From the NCBI RefSeq assembly GCF_018860245.1, contig NZ_JAHKPD010000012.1:248001-312000 (forward strand): a stretch of DNA of 64,000 nt, read 5' to 3'. Origin of the DNA: Pseudotamlana agarivorans (lineage in GTDB: Bacteria > Bacteroidota > Bacteroidia > Flavobacteriales > Flavobacteriaceae). A model generated the notes under the pieces. It worked only from the letters and a program-made list of their open reading frames with translations, was not told the origin of the DNA and searched no databases. Numbering within the stretch: the stretch's first letter is position 1; each line of letters opens with the position of its first letter. This document shows, one piece after another, positions 7,154 to 16,812 of the stretch. Position numbers and translations under genes: made by a program.

Positions 7154-9745
7154 TTATGCAGAGTTTCTACTTGCATTAATGTTACCAAATAACGAACGCG
7201 TTACGATTTTTTCGTAAATCAGTTTATCTGGATCGTCTGCGGCAACACCAGCTTTTTCTAGCTCTTGAATCTTTTTAAGCGCATACTGCTGTATCGTTAA
7301 CAGCGGTAATACAATTGATTCTCTTACTTCAATAGATGCTCTTCCTGTAGGTTCGTTTTCCATTAATGTGTCATAACCTGTAAGTTTTAAAAGTAAGCGT
7401 TTTGTCGTTTCGTATTCTGTGTAAATAATGTTCCAGAAGGCACCAAATTCTTCATCTTTAGACATGTATTTTGTTAAATCGAAAAACGATTTTGTTAAAG
7501 ACATCATACTGTTTTCAAGAAGTGTTTTAAAGAATTTATTGTTGTTGTAAAGCTGTTCTACTTTATCAAATTCTCCTCGGTCTTCATATTGTTTTAAAGC
7601 CGTTCCTACACCGTAAAAACCAGGTACATTTTGTTTTAATTGACTCCATGATCCAACGAAAGGGATCGCTCTTAAATCTGAAAAAATTAATTTATCAGAA
7701 GAACCACGTTTAGAAGGTCTACTACCAATATTGGTTTTAGCATAGTATTTTAAAGTACTCATGCGTTCCAAGTATGGGATAAACATCTCATGACTCTTAA
7801 AGTCTTTATAAACTTGGTAACTTGTTTCGGCTAAGTCTGCCATAACAACACGATCTTCATCAGAAAGTGTATTTTTATCACTTCCAATTCGGTTTGTAAT
7901 TCCAGAACTTATTAATTGTTCTAAGTTAAATTGAGACGAATCTAAAGTTCCGAAATTAGAACTAATCGTTTGTCCTTGAATAGTAAGCTGTACTTCTTTA
8001 TCCTCAATTGTTGGTCCTAATGAAGAATAGAAATTATGTGTTTTTCCACCACCACGTGCAGGAGGTCCACCACGACCATCAAAGAAAATAGCTGTAATGT
8101 CATATTTTCTAGACATTTCTGTTAGTAGCTCTTTGGCTTTGTAAATACCCCAATTTGCCATTAAGTAACCACCATCTTTAGTTCCATCGGAGAAACCAAG
8201 CATGATCGTTTGTTTGCTACCTCTAGATCTTAGGTGAGCCATATAAGCTGGGTTGGTGTATAATTGTTCCATAACACCAGGTGCATTTTCTAAATCTGGA
8301 ATGGTTTCAAAAAGTGGCGCTAAATCAACAGTTAAATTATCTTTAAAGGATACCATTTTTAGCATGGCAAATAACTGCATCATGTTTAATGCGGTTTGGT
8401 TGTTACTAATAATGTATCGGTTTGCACCACGCTCACCATTGCTTTTTTGAATTTGCTTAATGGTTTTTATCGTTTTTAAGGTGTTGTAAGTCATCTCATC
8501 TTTAAAAACGTCTAAATCGGTAATTTCATCTGTTGTTTTAGATAAAATATCGATTTGCTCTTCTTCAGATAAATCGTGGTAATTAGCAGGTAAACACGTG
8601 TTTCCGCTTGACAATAATTCATCAACTACATTTGTAAACACGGTATGGTGAATTCTGCTGTCTTGTCTAATATCTAAAGTTGCAAAACGGTATCCAAAAA
8701 GGTGTATTCTATTAATTAAGTTGTTTATTTCACTTTCATATAAAGACTGGTGCTGTTCAACAACAATTTTTCTAATACTTAAAAGTTCCTCTGTCAATTC
8801 TTTTACAGAAATCGCTTTTTTACTTTTAAGGTTAATACTGTAATCGTAAAGAATCGTTTCTAATTTTATAATGCGATCTTCAACACCTTTAAAGGTTAAC
8901 TTTCTTCTTAAGTTTTTAAGGTCTTCGTAGTATTTTTTAAGAATCGCTTTTTTAAGCTTTTTAGCAACTTTTAATGTGGTGTCCGGTTTTACAAAAGGGT
9001 TTCCGTCGCGGTCACCACCTGGCCAGAATCCGATATTAATAATTTCGTTATGTTTTTGTCCGTCAGCATAAATATTCGTTTGAATGTAATTGTAAATCTT
9101 TCCAAAAGAATTATAAAATACATTTTCTAAATACCAAATTAAGCTTTTAGCCTCATCGTAAGGCGTTGGTTTTTTGTGCTTAAAAAAGGGTGTTTTTCCC
9201 AGCTGACCAAACAAGTTATTGATGTCGTTTAAGTTGTTTTGTTCAATGGCCTTGGTTAAATCTGTAATAATTCCTAAAACAGACCCAGGGTAAAATTGTG
9301 TAGGGTGCGCTGTTAAAACAATACGCACTTTAAACTCATCTAAATAAGCTTTTAATTCGTCTAATTTGTTTTCATCTTGCGCTTTGTCTTTTAGGTTACG
9401 TAAGGTACCTACACCGTCCATGTTGTTTACAATAGGGAAGGCTGCATCTTCAATGGCATCGAATAACACCACTTGTCTTTCGATGTATTGAATGAATCTG
9501 AATAATAAATTAATCTGACTTTCTTTATTTCTACGCCCTTGATACTTTTCAAAGAATGTATCGACAATCGTTGTAGGGTTGTCGCCGTTTTCAAAACCCT
9601 TTTTACAGGTTTCATGAAATAGCGGAAGTAATACTCCAGTTTTCGTTACCGCATCAAAAGGTAATGTCATGAAAATACTGTTGAATATTTGGTATTTTGA
9701 CAAAACACTTTGATTGAATCGTGTTAATTTTGGCTCTTTTGACAT
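7154..9745 (-). CDS. ppc: Phosphoenolpyruvate carboxylase
   Basis: 863 residues. PEPC carboxylates PEP with bicarbonate to oxaloacetate, topping up the TCA cycle. Motifs seen in order: VLTAHPTQFYPGSV with the catalytic His region, FWPGGDRDGNPFV, and FDGRGGPPARGGGKTH, corresponding to the Gly-rich loop that is GRGGS.GRGG in classical enzymes. The C-terminus is NINASRNSA rather than the classical RNTG ending. Length and these variants fit the divergent Bacteroidota form. It is a single gene, with its own terminator and no obvious operon partner; the nearest upstream gene is divergent. Confidence 0.95.
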   Translation of the reverse strand: MSKEPKLTRFNQSVLSKYQIFNSIFMTLPFDAVTKTGVLLPLFHETCKKGFENGDNPTTIVDTFFEKYQGRRNKESQINLLFRFIQYIERQVVLFDAIEDAAFPIVNNMDGVGTLRNLKDKAQDENKLDELKAYLDEFKVRIVLTAHPTQFYPGSVLGIITDLTKAIEQNNLNDINNLFGQLGKTPFFKHKKPTPYDEAKSLIWYLENVFYNSFGKIYNYIQTNIYADGQKHNEIINIGFWPGGDRDGNPFVKPDTTLKVAKKLKKAILKKYYEDLKNLRRKLTFKGVEDRIIKLETILYDYSINLKSKKAISVKELTEELLSIRKIVVEQHQSLYESEINNLINRIHLFGYRFATLDIRQDSRIHHTVFTNVVDELLSSGNTCLPANYHDLSEEEQIDILSKTTDEITDLDVFKDEMTYNTLKTIKTIKQIQKSNGERGANRYIISNNQTALNMMQLFAMLKMVSFKDNLTVDLAPLFETIPDLENAPGVMEQLYTNPAYMAHLRSRGSKQTIMLGFSDGTKDGGYLMANWGIYKAKELLTEMSRKYDITAIFFDGRGGPPARGGGKTHNFYSSLGPTIEDKEVQLTIQGQTISSNFGTLDSSQFNLEQLISSGITNRIGSDKNTLSDEDRVVMADLAETSYQVYKDFKSHEMFIPYLERMSTLKYYAKTNIGSRPSKRGSSDKLIFSDLRAIPFVGSWSQLKQNVPGFYGVGTALKQYEDRGEFDKVEQLYNNNKFFKTLLENSMMSLTKSFFDLTKYMSKDEEFGAFWNIIYTEYETTKRLLLKLTGYDTLMENEPTGRASIEVRESIVLPLLTIQQYALKKIQELEKAGVAADDPDKLIYEKIVTRSLFGNINASRNSA

Positions 9746-9977
9746 AAAATCGTTCTATTGAAGTTTAAGCATAAAAGTAGTAAAGCTAGAGGTAAGCACA
9801 TAGTCTTTTTAAAGTTTTATCAATATTTGCTGAATTGTGATTTGTTGTTATGAATAATGAAAAAAAAACTCAACTAATATCAAGTTTTTATAATGAATTT
9901 TTGAAGGAAAAAACAACAAAATCGAATAAAAATGATCCTTTTACCATCATTTTAGGTCTAAAACGAACATTTTAAGT

Positions 9978-9991
9978 ATGACATATATCAT
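9978..9991. promoter_or_regulatory. CRP/FNR-type palindrome upstream of the 603-residue protein
   Basis: ATGACATATATCAT contains TGA-N6-TCA, the spacing used by CRP/FNR-family regulators, and is symmetric at 12 of 14 positions. It lies 62-49 bp before the start codon, overlapping the expected -33 region. Confidence 0.5.
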
Positions 9992-9993
9992 GT

Positions 9994-10021
9994 TTTGCAG
10001 CGAGATGTCGCTCTATCTTTG
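9994..10021 (+). promoter_or_regulatory. Promoter of the 603-residue protein
   Basis: TTTG at 9994-9997 and TATCTTTG at 10014-10021 fit the Bacteroidota promoter, although the 16 bp spacer is shorter than the usual 19-20. The start codon is 18 bp downstream. Confidence 0.6.
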
Positions 10022-10039
10022 CAGTTCAAAATATAAATT

Positions 10040-11851
10040 ATGAAAAAGACACATTCGTTTCACATTCCAGTAATGGGTATTGGTTTTACAATTGATACAC
10101 CATTGAAAGTGGCGCAATATGGCATGGATTCTGTGATTTCTTTGGTAGATGACATTCTTCTAGAGAAATTAAGAAAAATGTATAGTGACAAATTTGAAGT
10201 TCCTTACAACGAGATTACCGATAAAATTGATGATTTTAGAGCAAAAAGAATCACCTCTTATTTAAATTTAATTAGCGATTTAGCCGATAAAAAGTTTGAG
10301 TCATTAAAAAATTTGACCTCAAAAAAAAGTGATGAGATGATGGCCTACATTAATATGTTGCCAAATAATTCTAAGCTTAAAGCGGAATTTAAAAAACTTA
10401 CAGAAAAGGAATTCAATTTCACTGAAGTAAAAAATTGGGCTTCGAAAAATTTGGTTATGGGTTCTATTGATGTCAACATCATGACTAAAGTAGATAAGGA
10501 TAATTATAAGGACAAGGAGCAATTACCAAGTGAATATAACGATGCGCATGCAGCCTTAAGAGGGTTTGCTAACAGTAAGTTAAAATCTTCTGTGGTGCTT
10601 TCTGCCGGTATGAATCCAAGACTGTACAGTTATATGGGCCAGTTTAATGATTTCTTCCCTAATGAAAAAGGAGAATTTAATAAGCGTATTATTCTAAAAG
10701 TTAGCGATTACAGATCGGCATTAATTCAAGGGAAATTTTTAGCTAAAAAGGGACTTTGGGTTTCAGAATATCGCATTGAATCAGGATTAAACTGTGGAGG
10801 ACACGCTTTTGCAACAGATGGCTATTTGCTAGGGCCAGTATTAGCAGAGTTTAAAGAAAATCGCGTGGCCTTGCAAGAAGCGATACAAAGTGTTTTAGTT
10901 CAAGAATTAGAAAACCAAGGAAAAGTTATTCCAGAAACGGCGTTAAACTTTGAAATTACTGCACAAGGTGGTGTTGGAACCGAAGAGGAGCACAACTTTT
11001 TGTTAGAAGAATATAACTTAGATTCAGTGGGTTGGGGTAGTCCTTTTTTACTAGTTCCGGAGGCTACAACAGTAGACGATAGTACGTTACAAAAACTTGC
11101 TAAAGCAGAAGAAAAAGACTTATATTTGAGCGATATTTCGCCTTTAGGCATTCCTTTTAATAATTTAAGAGCCAATACTAAAGATTTAGAAAAACAGAAA
11201 AACATTGATAAAGACAGACCTGGAAGTGCTTGTCCTAAAAAGTTTGTAGCTTTAAATAAAGAGTTTAAAGAAACAGGAATTTGTACGGCTTCAAGGGAGT
11301 ATCAATTTTTGAAAATAAAAGCGTTAGAGGAGAAAGAATTAGCGCCAGACGAGCATAAAAGAGAACTTGATAAAATTATCGTGAAATCTTGTACGTGTGT
11401 TGGTTTAGGTACTTCGGCTTTATTAGCTTATGGATTAGATACCAAAGTGGAAGGTGAAGGGGTGTCTGTTTGTCCAGGTCCAAATATGGCTTATTATTCT
11501 AAAGTAATGAGTTTGTCAAATATGACAGATCACATTTACGGAAGAGCGAATATGGTGTCTAGAAACGATCGTCCAAATTTATTTATAAAAGAGCTTCATA
11601 TTTATATGGATTATCTTAAAAATAAAATGGAAGATGCTAAGGTGTCTATGAACAGAAAAGAAGAGAAATATTTGAAAACGTTTACAACAAATATGAAAGC
11701 TGGAGTAGCTTATTATCAAGAGTTGTTTAACGGTGTTAAAAATAGCTTTGAAGATATAAAATCTTCAGTTCTCAGCGAATTAGAAAAGACTGAAGCTGTT
11801 TTAAATCAAATTCAATTAGAGATTGAAAGCTTAAAAATGGTTAAGGCTTAA
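10040..11851 (+). CDS. Conserved protein of unknown function, cysteine motifs, possible TIM-barrel oxidoreductase
   Basis: 603 residues with no signal peptide or membrane segment. I do not recognise a named family. The N-terminus (HIPVMGIGFTIDTPLKVAQ) and the stretch ITAQGGVGTEEEHNF followed by VGWGSPFLLVPEAT look like strands and glycine loops of an FMN- or phosphate-binding TIM barrel. Six cysteines lie in compact motifs: Cys252 (GLNCGGHAF), Cys398 (GSACPKKF), Cys415 (TGICTAS), Cys451/Cys453 (KSCTCVGLG) and Cys478 (SVCPGPNM), which could bind an Fe-S cluster or metal. The last ~60 residues look coiled-coil. The FNR-like box upstream fits a redox role, but that is inference. Confidence 0.6.
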   Translation: MKKTHSFHIPVMGIGFTIDTPLKVAQYGMDSVISLVDDILLEKLRKMYSDKFEVPYNEITDKIDDFRAKRITSYLNLISDLADKKFESLKNLTSKKSDEMMAYINMLPNNSKLKAEFKKLTEKEFNFTEVKNWASKNLVMGSIDVNIMTKVDKDNYKDKEQLPSEYNDAHAALRGFANSKLKSSVVLSAGMNPRLYSYMGQFNDFFPNEKGEFNKRIILKVSDYRSALIQGKFLAKKGLWVSEYRIESGLNCGGHAFATDGYLLGPVLAEFKENRVALQEAIQSVLVQELENQGKVIPETALNFEITAQGGVGTEEEHNFLLEEYNLDSVGWGSPFLLVPEATTVDDSTLQKLAKAEEKDLYLSDISPLGIPFNNLRANTKDLEKQKNIDKDRPGSACPKKFVALNKEFKETGICTASREYQFLKIKALEEKELAPDEHKRELDKIIVKSCTCVGLGTSALLAYGLDTKVEGEGVSVCPGPNMAYYSKVMSLSNMTDHIYGRANMVSRNDRPNLFIKELHIYMDYLKNKMEDAKVSMNRKEEKYLKTFTTNMKAGVAYYQELFNGVKNSFEDIKSSVLSELEKTEAVLNQIQLEIESLKMVKA

Positions 11852-11890
11852 TTAAAAATTAGGCGGTAGTATAATTAAAAACTTAATAAT

Positions 11891-12172
11891 ATGAAAAGAT
11901 TAGTATTAGCTGTGTTGATTGCAATTGGTGTTACTTTTTTGGTAACCTATACGTATAACCAAAGTCAACAAGAAACTGCAACGGAGTCAAAACTTTTATT
12001 AACCTTTAAGGAAGGTTGGAGAGATGGTTATTGTGCAGGATGGAAAATTGAGAAAGGAGAAAATGCCGATTGTCCAACAGCGCCAGAAGCACCAGTTTGT
12101 GATGATTGCTCAAATACTTATAAATTAGGTTTTAGTAAGGGATTTAAAGCTGGAAGAAATTCAGCTCAATAA
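11891..12172 (+). CDS. Small membrane-anchored protein of unknown function
   Basis: 93 residues. Residues 3-22 form a hydrophobic signal anchor (LVLAVLIAIGVTFLVTY). The outside part carries two similar glycine motifs, GWRDGYCAGW and GFSKGFKAG, on either side of a PTAPEAPVCDDC linker; four Cys are present in total. It lies 39 bp after the 603-residue protein and before a strong terminator, so the two are probably co-transcribed. No function can be assigned. Confidence 0.65.
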   Translation: MKRLVLAVLIAIGVTFLVTYTYNQSQQETATESKLLLTFKEGWRDGYCAGWKIEKGENADCPTAPEAPVCDDCSNTYKLGFSKGFKAGRNSAQ

Positions 12173-12194
12173 TACTTAACAATATATTTTGAAT

Positions 12195-12225
12195 AAAAAC
12201 TCCTTGCGACTAGCAAGGAGTTTTT
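12195..12225 (+). terminator. Terminator after the 93-residue protein
   Basis: AAAAACTCCTTGC (12195-12207), loop GACTA, GCAAGGAGTTTTT (12213-12225). The following ~300 bp before nadA hold nothing recognisable. Confidence 0.9.
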
Positions 12226-12522
12226 GTGTTTATGGCTTTTTATAGGCATTCTGGTCTAATTTTTATCTGCTATTTTTTATTGCCTCAGCAAATCTTAGAA
12301 TAAAATATGAATCTTGCTTAGTTGAATTTCCGTTTTGTTAATTTTTAAAGTAAATCTTTTCAGAAACAATAAAAGTTGCAATAAATAGCATCTAGGTCTT
12401 TAATTCATTGGTTTTTTTTGAAGGAATCTCATTTAATAAAATTAATAATTAGGATATTTGTATCTTTATAGGCGGTCAAGTGCTGCCAATTATGAATTTC
12501 AAATTATTCCAGAAACCTTAAA

Positions 12523-13449
12523 ATGGATTTAGTAAAAGAAATACAACGCCTTAAAAAGGAGAAAAATGCCGTTATTTTAGCACATTATTACCAGGTGCCT
12601 GAAATACAGGATATCGCAGATTATGTAGGTGATAGTTTAGGACTGTCTCAAAAAGCTGCCGAAACCGATGCCGATATTATCGTATTTGCCGGTGTGCATT
12701 TTATGGCCGAAACAGCCAAAATATTAAACCCGAGTAAAACAGTTGTTTTACCAGATTTAGATGCAGGTTGCTCGCTGGCAGACTCTTGTCCGCCAGACGA
12801 ATTCGAGAAATTTACCAAAGCACATCCCGATCATATTGTAATTACTTATGTGAATTGTTCTGCAGAAATAAAAGCTTTAACAGATATTGTTTGTACATCA
12901 TCTAATGCTTTAAAAATTGTAAATTCAATTCCGAAAGATCAACCAATCATTTTTGCTCCAGATAGAAATTTAGGGCAATATATTATAAATGAAACCGGTA
13001 GAGATATGCTACTTTGGGATGGGAGTTGTATTGTTCATGAGGCTTTTTCAATGGAAAAGTTGTTGGATTTACATAAAAAATATCCAGACTATAAAATTAT
13101 AGCGCATCCAGAATCTGAAACTCATATATTGAATACGGCTACCTATATAGGTTCAACCTCAGGTATGATCAATTATGTTAGAGAGCATCAAGATGAAAAA
13201 TTCATTGTGGCTACAGAAGCTGGAATTTTACATAAAATGCAGCAGGAAATGCCAAATACCGAACTGGTACCAGCGCCTGCAAAAGAAGATAATACTTGTG
13301 CTTGTAGCGAATGTCATTTCATGAAAATGAATACGCTTCAAAAACTACACGATTGTTTACTTAATGAATCGCCACAAGTGGATGTGGACGAAGCTATAAG
13401 AGAACGTGCTTTATTGCCAATTCAACGCATGTTAGACCTTTCTAAATAA
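12523..13449 (+). CDS. nadA: Quinolinate synthase
   Basis: 308 residues. NadA condenses iminoaspartate with dihydroxyacetone phosphate to quinolinate using a 4Fe-4S cluster. Motifs include [21 protein letters not shown] near the start, the Cys in [12 protein letters not shown], the Cys in SSNALK's preceding IVCTS, and the [12 protein letters not shown] region near the end that gives the last ligand. The stop overlaps the nadB start (TAATG), so the two enzymes that make quinolinate from aspartate are translationally coupled. No nadC is visible here. Confidence 0.96.
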   Translation: MDLVKEIQRLKKEKNAVILAHYYQVPEIQDIADYVGDSLGLSQKAAETDADIIVFAGVHFMAETAKILNPSKTVVLPDLDAGCSLADSCPPDEFEKFTKAHPDHIVITYVNCSAEIKALTDIVCTSSNALKIVNSIPKDQPIIFAPDRNLGQYIINETGRDMLLWDGSCIVHEAFSMEKLLDLHKKYPDYKIIAHPESETHILNTATYIGSTSGMINYVREHQDEKFIVATEAGILHKMQQEMPNTELVPAPAKEDNTCACSECHFMKMNTLQKLHDCLLNESPQVDVDEAIRERALLPIQRMLDLSK

Positions 13450-15023
13450 TGATCATGACTGCAGATTATTTAGTAATTGGTTCGGGTGTTGCAGGCTTAA
13501 CATTTGCCGTAAAAATAGCCGAAAAATTCCCGGATCGTACCGTAGTTATTGTAACAAAAGCTAGCGAAGACGAATCGAATACCAAATATGCTCAAGGAGG
13601 TGTAGCTATAGTTTTAAATAAAGAATCAGATTCTTTTAAAAAACATATTCAAGATACTTTAATTGCCGGCGACGGACTCTGTAATAAAGATGTTGTTGAA
13701 ATGGTGGTTAATGAAGGGCCAGATCGTTTTCAAGAATTATTACTTTGGGGGGCTAATTTTGATGAAAATGACGCGGGTAAATTCGATTTAGGAAAAGAAG
13801 GTGGGCATTCCGAATACCGTATTGCACACCACAAGGATATTACAGGTTTTGAAATTGAGCGTGCCTTGTTAACAACAGCGCATCAATTACCAAATATTTC
13901 TATATTGCCACACCATTTTGCTATTGATTTAGTTACAAATCATCATATAGAATCTAAAGATTCAGATGATTTATGTTGTTATGGAGCCTACGTGATGAAT
14001 CAAAATTCTGGTGAAATATTCACTATAAAATCCAACAGTACTTTATTAGCCTCAGGAGGTATCGGTCGTGTTTATGGGCATACCACAAACCCGGTTATAG
14101 CAACTGGCGATGGGGTAGGGATGGCACATCGTGCTAAAGGACGTATTAAGGATATGGAGTTTATTCAATTTCATCCTACGGCCTTATACGATGCTAAAGG
14201 CGAATCGTCTTTTTTAATTTCTGAAGCCGTTAGAGGTTTTGGAGCTATTTTACGAAATGGAAAAGGTTACCGTTTCATGCCCGATTACGATGAACGTGCT
14301 GAATTAGCTTCTCGAGATATTGTGTCTCAAAGTATAGATAGCGAGCTTAAAAAATCGGGAGATACGCATGTGTATTTAGATTGTACGCATTTGGATATGG
14401 AAGGTTTTATGGCGCATTTTCCAAATATATACGAGAAATGTTTGGAGCATCATATCGATATAAAAACGGACTGGATTCCTGTGGTTCCTGCCTGTCATTA
14501 TTTATGTGGTGGTGTTGATGTGGATATAATTGGAAGAACCACCATAGATAATTTATACGCTTGTGGTGAATGTACCAGAACAGGATTGCACGGCGCCAAC
14601 CGATTAGCCTCTAATTCTTTATTGGAAGCCTTAGTTTATGCACATAATATTTTTAAGCATTTGGCGAATACGGATAACACCGTTTTGGATGTTGAGATCC
14701 CAGACTGGGATGATGATGGTACGATTATCCCAAAAGAACACGTTTTAGTACAACATAATTTAAAACAAGTTCAAGCAATCATGCGTGATTATGTTGGTAT
14801 TGTAAGGTCTAACAAACGTTTAAAAAGTGCTTTAAAACATTTAGATGTTATTTCCAGTGAAGTTGAAGATTTATATAAAGAGTCAAGAATATCAACCACA
14901 CTATGCGAGTTGAGGAATATGATTAATGTAGCTTACCTTATTATTTGGCAGTCTTTAGAACGCACCGAAAATAAAGGAGGTTATTATAATCTAGATAATA
15001 TTAAAAAAGAAACGAGACCTTAA
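13449..15023 (+). CDS. nadB: L-aspartate oxidase
   Basis: 524 residues. The FAD-binding dinucleotide fold is at the N-terminus (YLVIGSGVAGLTFAV). Typical NadB/succinate-dehydrogenase-like motifs follow: KYAQGGVA, EGGHSEYRIAHHKD, MEFIQFHPTALYD, and GANRLASNSLLEALVYA near residue 390. It oxidises aspartate to iminoaspartate, the NadA substrate. The start at 13449 overlaps the nadA stop; an in-frame ATG at 13455 is an alternative. The stop codon lies within the loop of a terminator hairpin. Confidence 0.96.
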   Translation: MIMTADYLVIGSGVAGLTFAVKIAEKFPDRTVVIVTKASEDESNTKYAQGGVAIVLNKESDSFKKHIQDTLIAGDGLCNKDVVEMVVNEGPDRFQELLLWGANFDENDAGKFDLGKEGGHSEYRIAHHKDITGFEIERALLTTAHQLPNISILPHHFAIDLVTNHHIESKDSDDLCCYGAYVMNQNSGEIFTIKSNSTLLASGGIGRVYGHTTNPVIATGDGVGMAHRAKGRIKDMEFIQFHPTALYDAKGESSFLISEAVRGFGAILRNGKGYRFMPDYDERAELASRDIVSQSIDSELKKSGDTHVYLDCTHLDMEGFMAHFPNIYEKCLEHHIDIKTDWIPVVPACHYLCGGVDVDIIGRTTIDNLYACGECTRTGLHGANRLASNSLLEALVYAHNIFKHLANTDNTVLDVEIPDWDDDGTIIPKEHVLVQHNLKQVQAIMRDYVGIVRSNKRLKSALKHLDVISSEVEDLYKESRISTTLCELRNMINVAYLIIWQSLERTENKGGYYNLDNIKKETRP

Positions 15024-15040
15024 TCAGTCTCGTTTTTTTA
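15011..15040 (+). terminator. Terminator overlapping the nadB stop codon
   Basis: AACGAGAC (15011-15018) pairs with GTCTCGTT (15027-15034) and runs into T. The stop codon at 15021-15023 is inside the loop. Confidence 0.8.
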
Positions 15041-15056
15041 TTTGATTTTGTATGAA

Positions 15057-15389
15057 TTACTTCCCCAGCATTACAAGTTCGTTACATACCACCTCGGTAA
15101 TATAGCGCTTGATACCAGATTTATCGTCGTAAGTTCTGGAGTTTAGTTTGCCCTCTATGGCAACTTCTTTGCCTTTAGCAAGATACTTTTCAATAATTTC
15201 AGCCGTTTTTCCCCAAGCCACAATATTATGCCATTGTGTGTCTGTGGTTTTTTCACCTTTATTATTGGTGTAATTGTAGTGTGTTGCCAAATTAAAACGT
15301 GCTAATCTTTTACCTGACTCTAAATTGATGATTTCCGGATCGTTTCCTAGGTTCCCAATCAACTGTACTTTGTTTCTAAGTGTGCTCAT
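15057..15389 (-). CDS. ssb: Single-stranded DNA-binding protein, short form
   Basis: 110 residues forming a single OB fold (NKVQLIGNLGNDPEI, then FNLATHYNYTN, TQWHNIVAWGKTAEIIEKYL, KGKEVAIEGKLNSRTY). It ends at VCNELVMLGK and so lacks the disordered acidic tail (DDDxPF type) that recruits partner proteins in standard SSB. This suits the secondary short SSBs found in many Bacteroidota; the main SSB is probably elsewhere. Convergent with nadB. The 282 bp upstream hold nothing else I can name. Confidence 0.9.
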   Translation of the reverse strand: MSTLRNKVQLIGNLGNDPEIINLESGKRLARFNLATHYNYTNNKGEKTTDTQWHNIVAWGKTAEIIEKYLAKGKEVAIEGKLNSRTYDDKSGIKRYITEVVCNELVMLGK

Positions 15390-15671
15390 GATTTTAAATT
15401 TTACGTTAAACAGTTAATACTTTGTTGTCATTGTTTTACTGAACGTTACTTCAGCAATTGTTGACACTGCAAATATGATTCAGCATCAAAAGTTTAATCG
15501 GTATTTACTTATTTAAAATCGCTTGTAAATGTTTGTAGTCGTTTGTAATTGGTAATTATCAAGAAAATAGCCCTGTAAAATGCAGTGGTTTTTAGAAATG
15601 GTTTTACACCATTTAATAGTAAATGGCTTTACTTATTTTGTATATTTAATAAAAATATGAACTAAATAAAT

Positions 15672-16088
15672 ATGAAAATTATAACGGTACAAACGACTGT
15701 TAAAGCAGAAATTGATAGGGTTTGGGATTGTTGGACAAAGCCAGAACACATTCTAAACTGGAATTTTGCTTCCGATACATGGTGTTGCCCAAAAGCTGAT
15801 AACGATTTAAAGCCGAATGGGCAATTTTCTTGGCGTATGGAAGCTAAAGATGGTAGCATGGGATTCGATTTTACCGGAACATATGTGAATATTATAAAAA
15901 AAGAATTAATTACTTATAAAATGGCCGACGGTCGATTCGTTAAAATCACCTTTTCGGAAAATGAAGATGAGATTATGATAAGTGAAACTTTTGATGCTGA
16001 AGGGACGCACGCTGATGAACAACAAAGAACCGGCTGGCAAGCGATAATAGAGAATTTTAAAAAGTATGTTGAAAAGGGAAAATACTAA
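15672..16088 (+). CDS. SRPBCC / AHSA1-type ligand-binding protein
   Basis: 138 residues. The start ITVQTTVKAEIDRVWDCWTKPEHILNW and the sequence RWxxx-like NLKPNG followed by a C-terminal QQRTGWQAIIENFKKYVE are typical of the Aha1-homology START-like fold, which binds hydrophobic ligands in a deep cavity. Enzymatic function is not implied. Its 3' end overlaps the lipocalin gene start by 23 bp, so the two are likely expressed together. Confidence 0.85.
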   Translation: MKIITVQTTVKAEIDRVWDCWTKPEHILNWNFASDTWCCPKADNDLKPNGQFSWRMEAKDGSMGFDFTGTYVNIIKKELITYKMADGRFVKITFSENEDEIMISETFDAEGTHADEQQRTGWQAIIENFKKYVEKGKY

Positions 16089-16617
16089 TTTAATACACCA
16101 CGTATTAATTTTAATACTGTTTGGCTTTTTTTCTTGTCGTACTATTCCAGAAAAGGCAGTCGCAGTCAAATCATTCGATAAGGCGAAGTATTTAGGGAAG
16201 TGGTATGAAATCGCGAGATTCGACTTTAAGTATGAAAAGGATTTGAATAATACCACCGCTGAATACTCATTGAATAAAAACGGTGTAATTGAAGTTAATA
16301 ATCAGGGGTTTGATACAATCTCAAAAGCATGGAAACAATCCATAGGTAAGGCGAAATTTGTAAGAGAAGATGATGTTGCGATGCTCAAAGTTTCATTTTT
16401 CGGACCGTTTTATTCTGGATATAATGTTATTGCTATTGATGAGGATTATAACTACGCACTTGTTGCAGGTAAAAGTTTAGATTATTTATGGATATTATCT
16501 AGAGAAACTAAAATACCTAATAGTATTAAAACCAAATATTTAAAAATAGCTGAGGATGTTGGTTACAATACTTCGAAGCTATTGTGGATTGCACATGATA
16601 AAAAGTATTCATTTTAA
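16066..16617 (+). CDS. blc: Lipocalin-family outer-membrane lipoprotein (Blc-like)
   Basis: 183 residues. An N-terminal hydrophobic stretch ends in the lipobox GFFSC, so Cys24 would be lipidated. The lipocalin signature GKWYEIARFD follows, and the barrel ends with YLWILSRETKIP. Bacterial Blc proteins bind lipids such as lysophospholipids at the outer membrane. The start lies inside the preceding SRPBCC gene; later in-frame starts would remove the signal, so the overlap is probably real. Confidence 0.88.
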   Translation: MLKRENTNLIHHVLILILFGFFSCRTIPEKAVAVKSFDKAKYLGKWYEIARFDFKYEKDLNNTTAEYSLNKNGVIEVNNQGFDTISKAWKQSIGKAKFVREDDVAMLKVSFFGPFYSGYNVIAIDEDYNYALVAGKSLDYLWILSRETKIPNSIKTKYLKIAEDVGYNTSKLLWIAHDKKYSF

Positions 16618-16812
16618 CTTATACTAGTACTTAGAGTTAGAAATGAAAATTATAAAAAAAAAACAGTTGCGTTTAGATGTTATTAAATTAGCTAGATACA
16701 TTGGTTAGAACAAATCCTGAAATTTAAGCTCAATATATTTTCACTAAAAGTGGCTAGTCTATTTCTAAAAAAAAAATAAGTGCAGAAAAAATTGTTACAT
16801 GTTAAAAGTAAA

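Noticed and set aside
10900-11205. Open frames opposite the 603-residue gene and opposite other long genes
   Set aside because: They are antisense shadows with compositional bias from the true frame; none has a recognisable domain.
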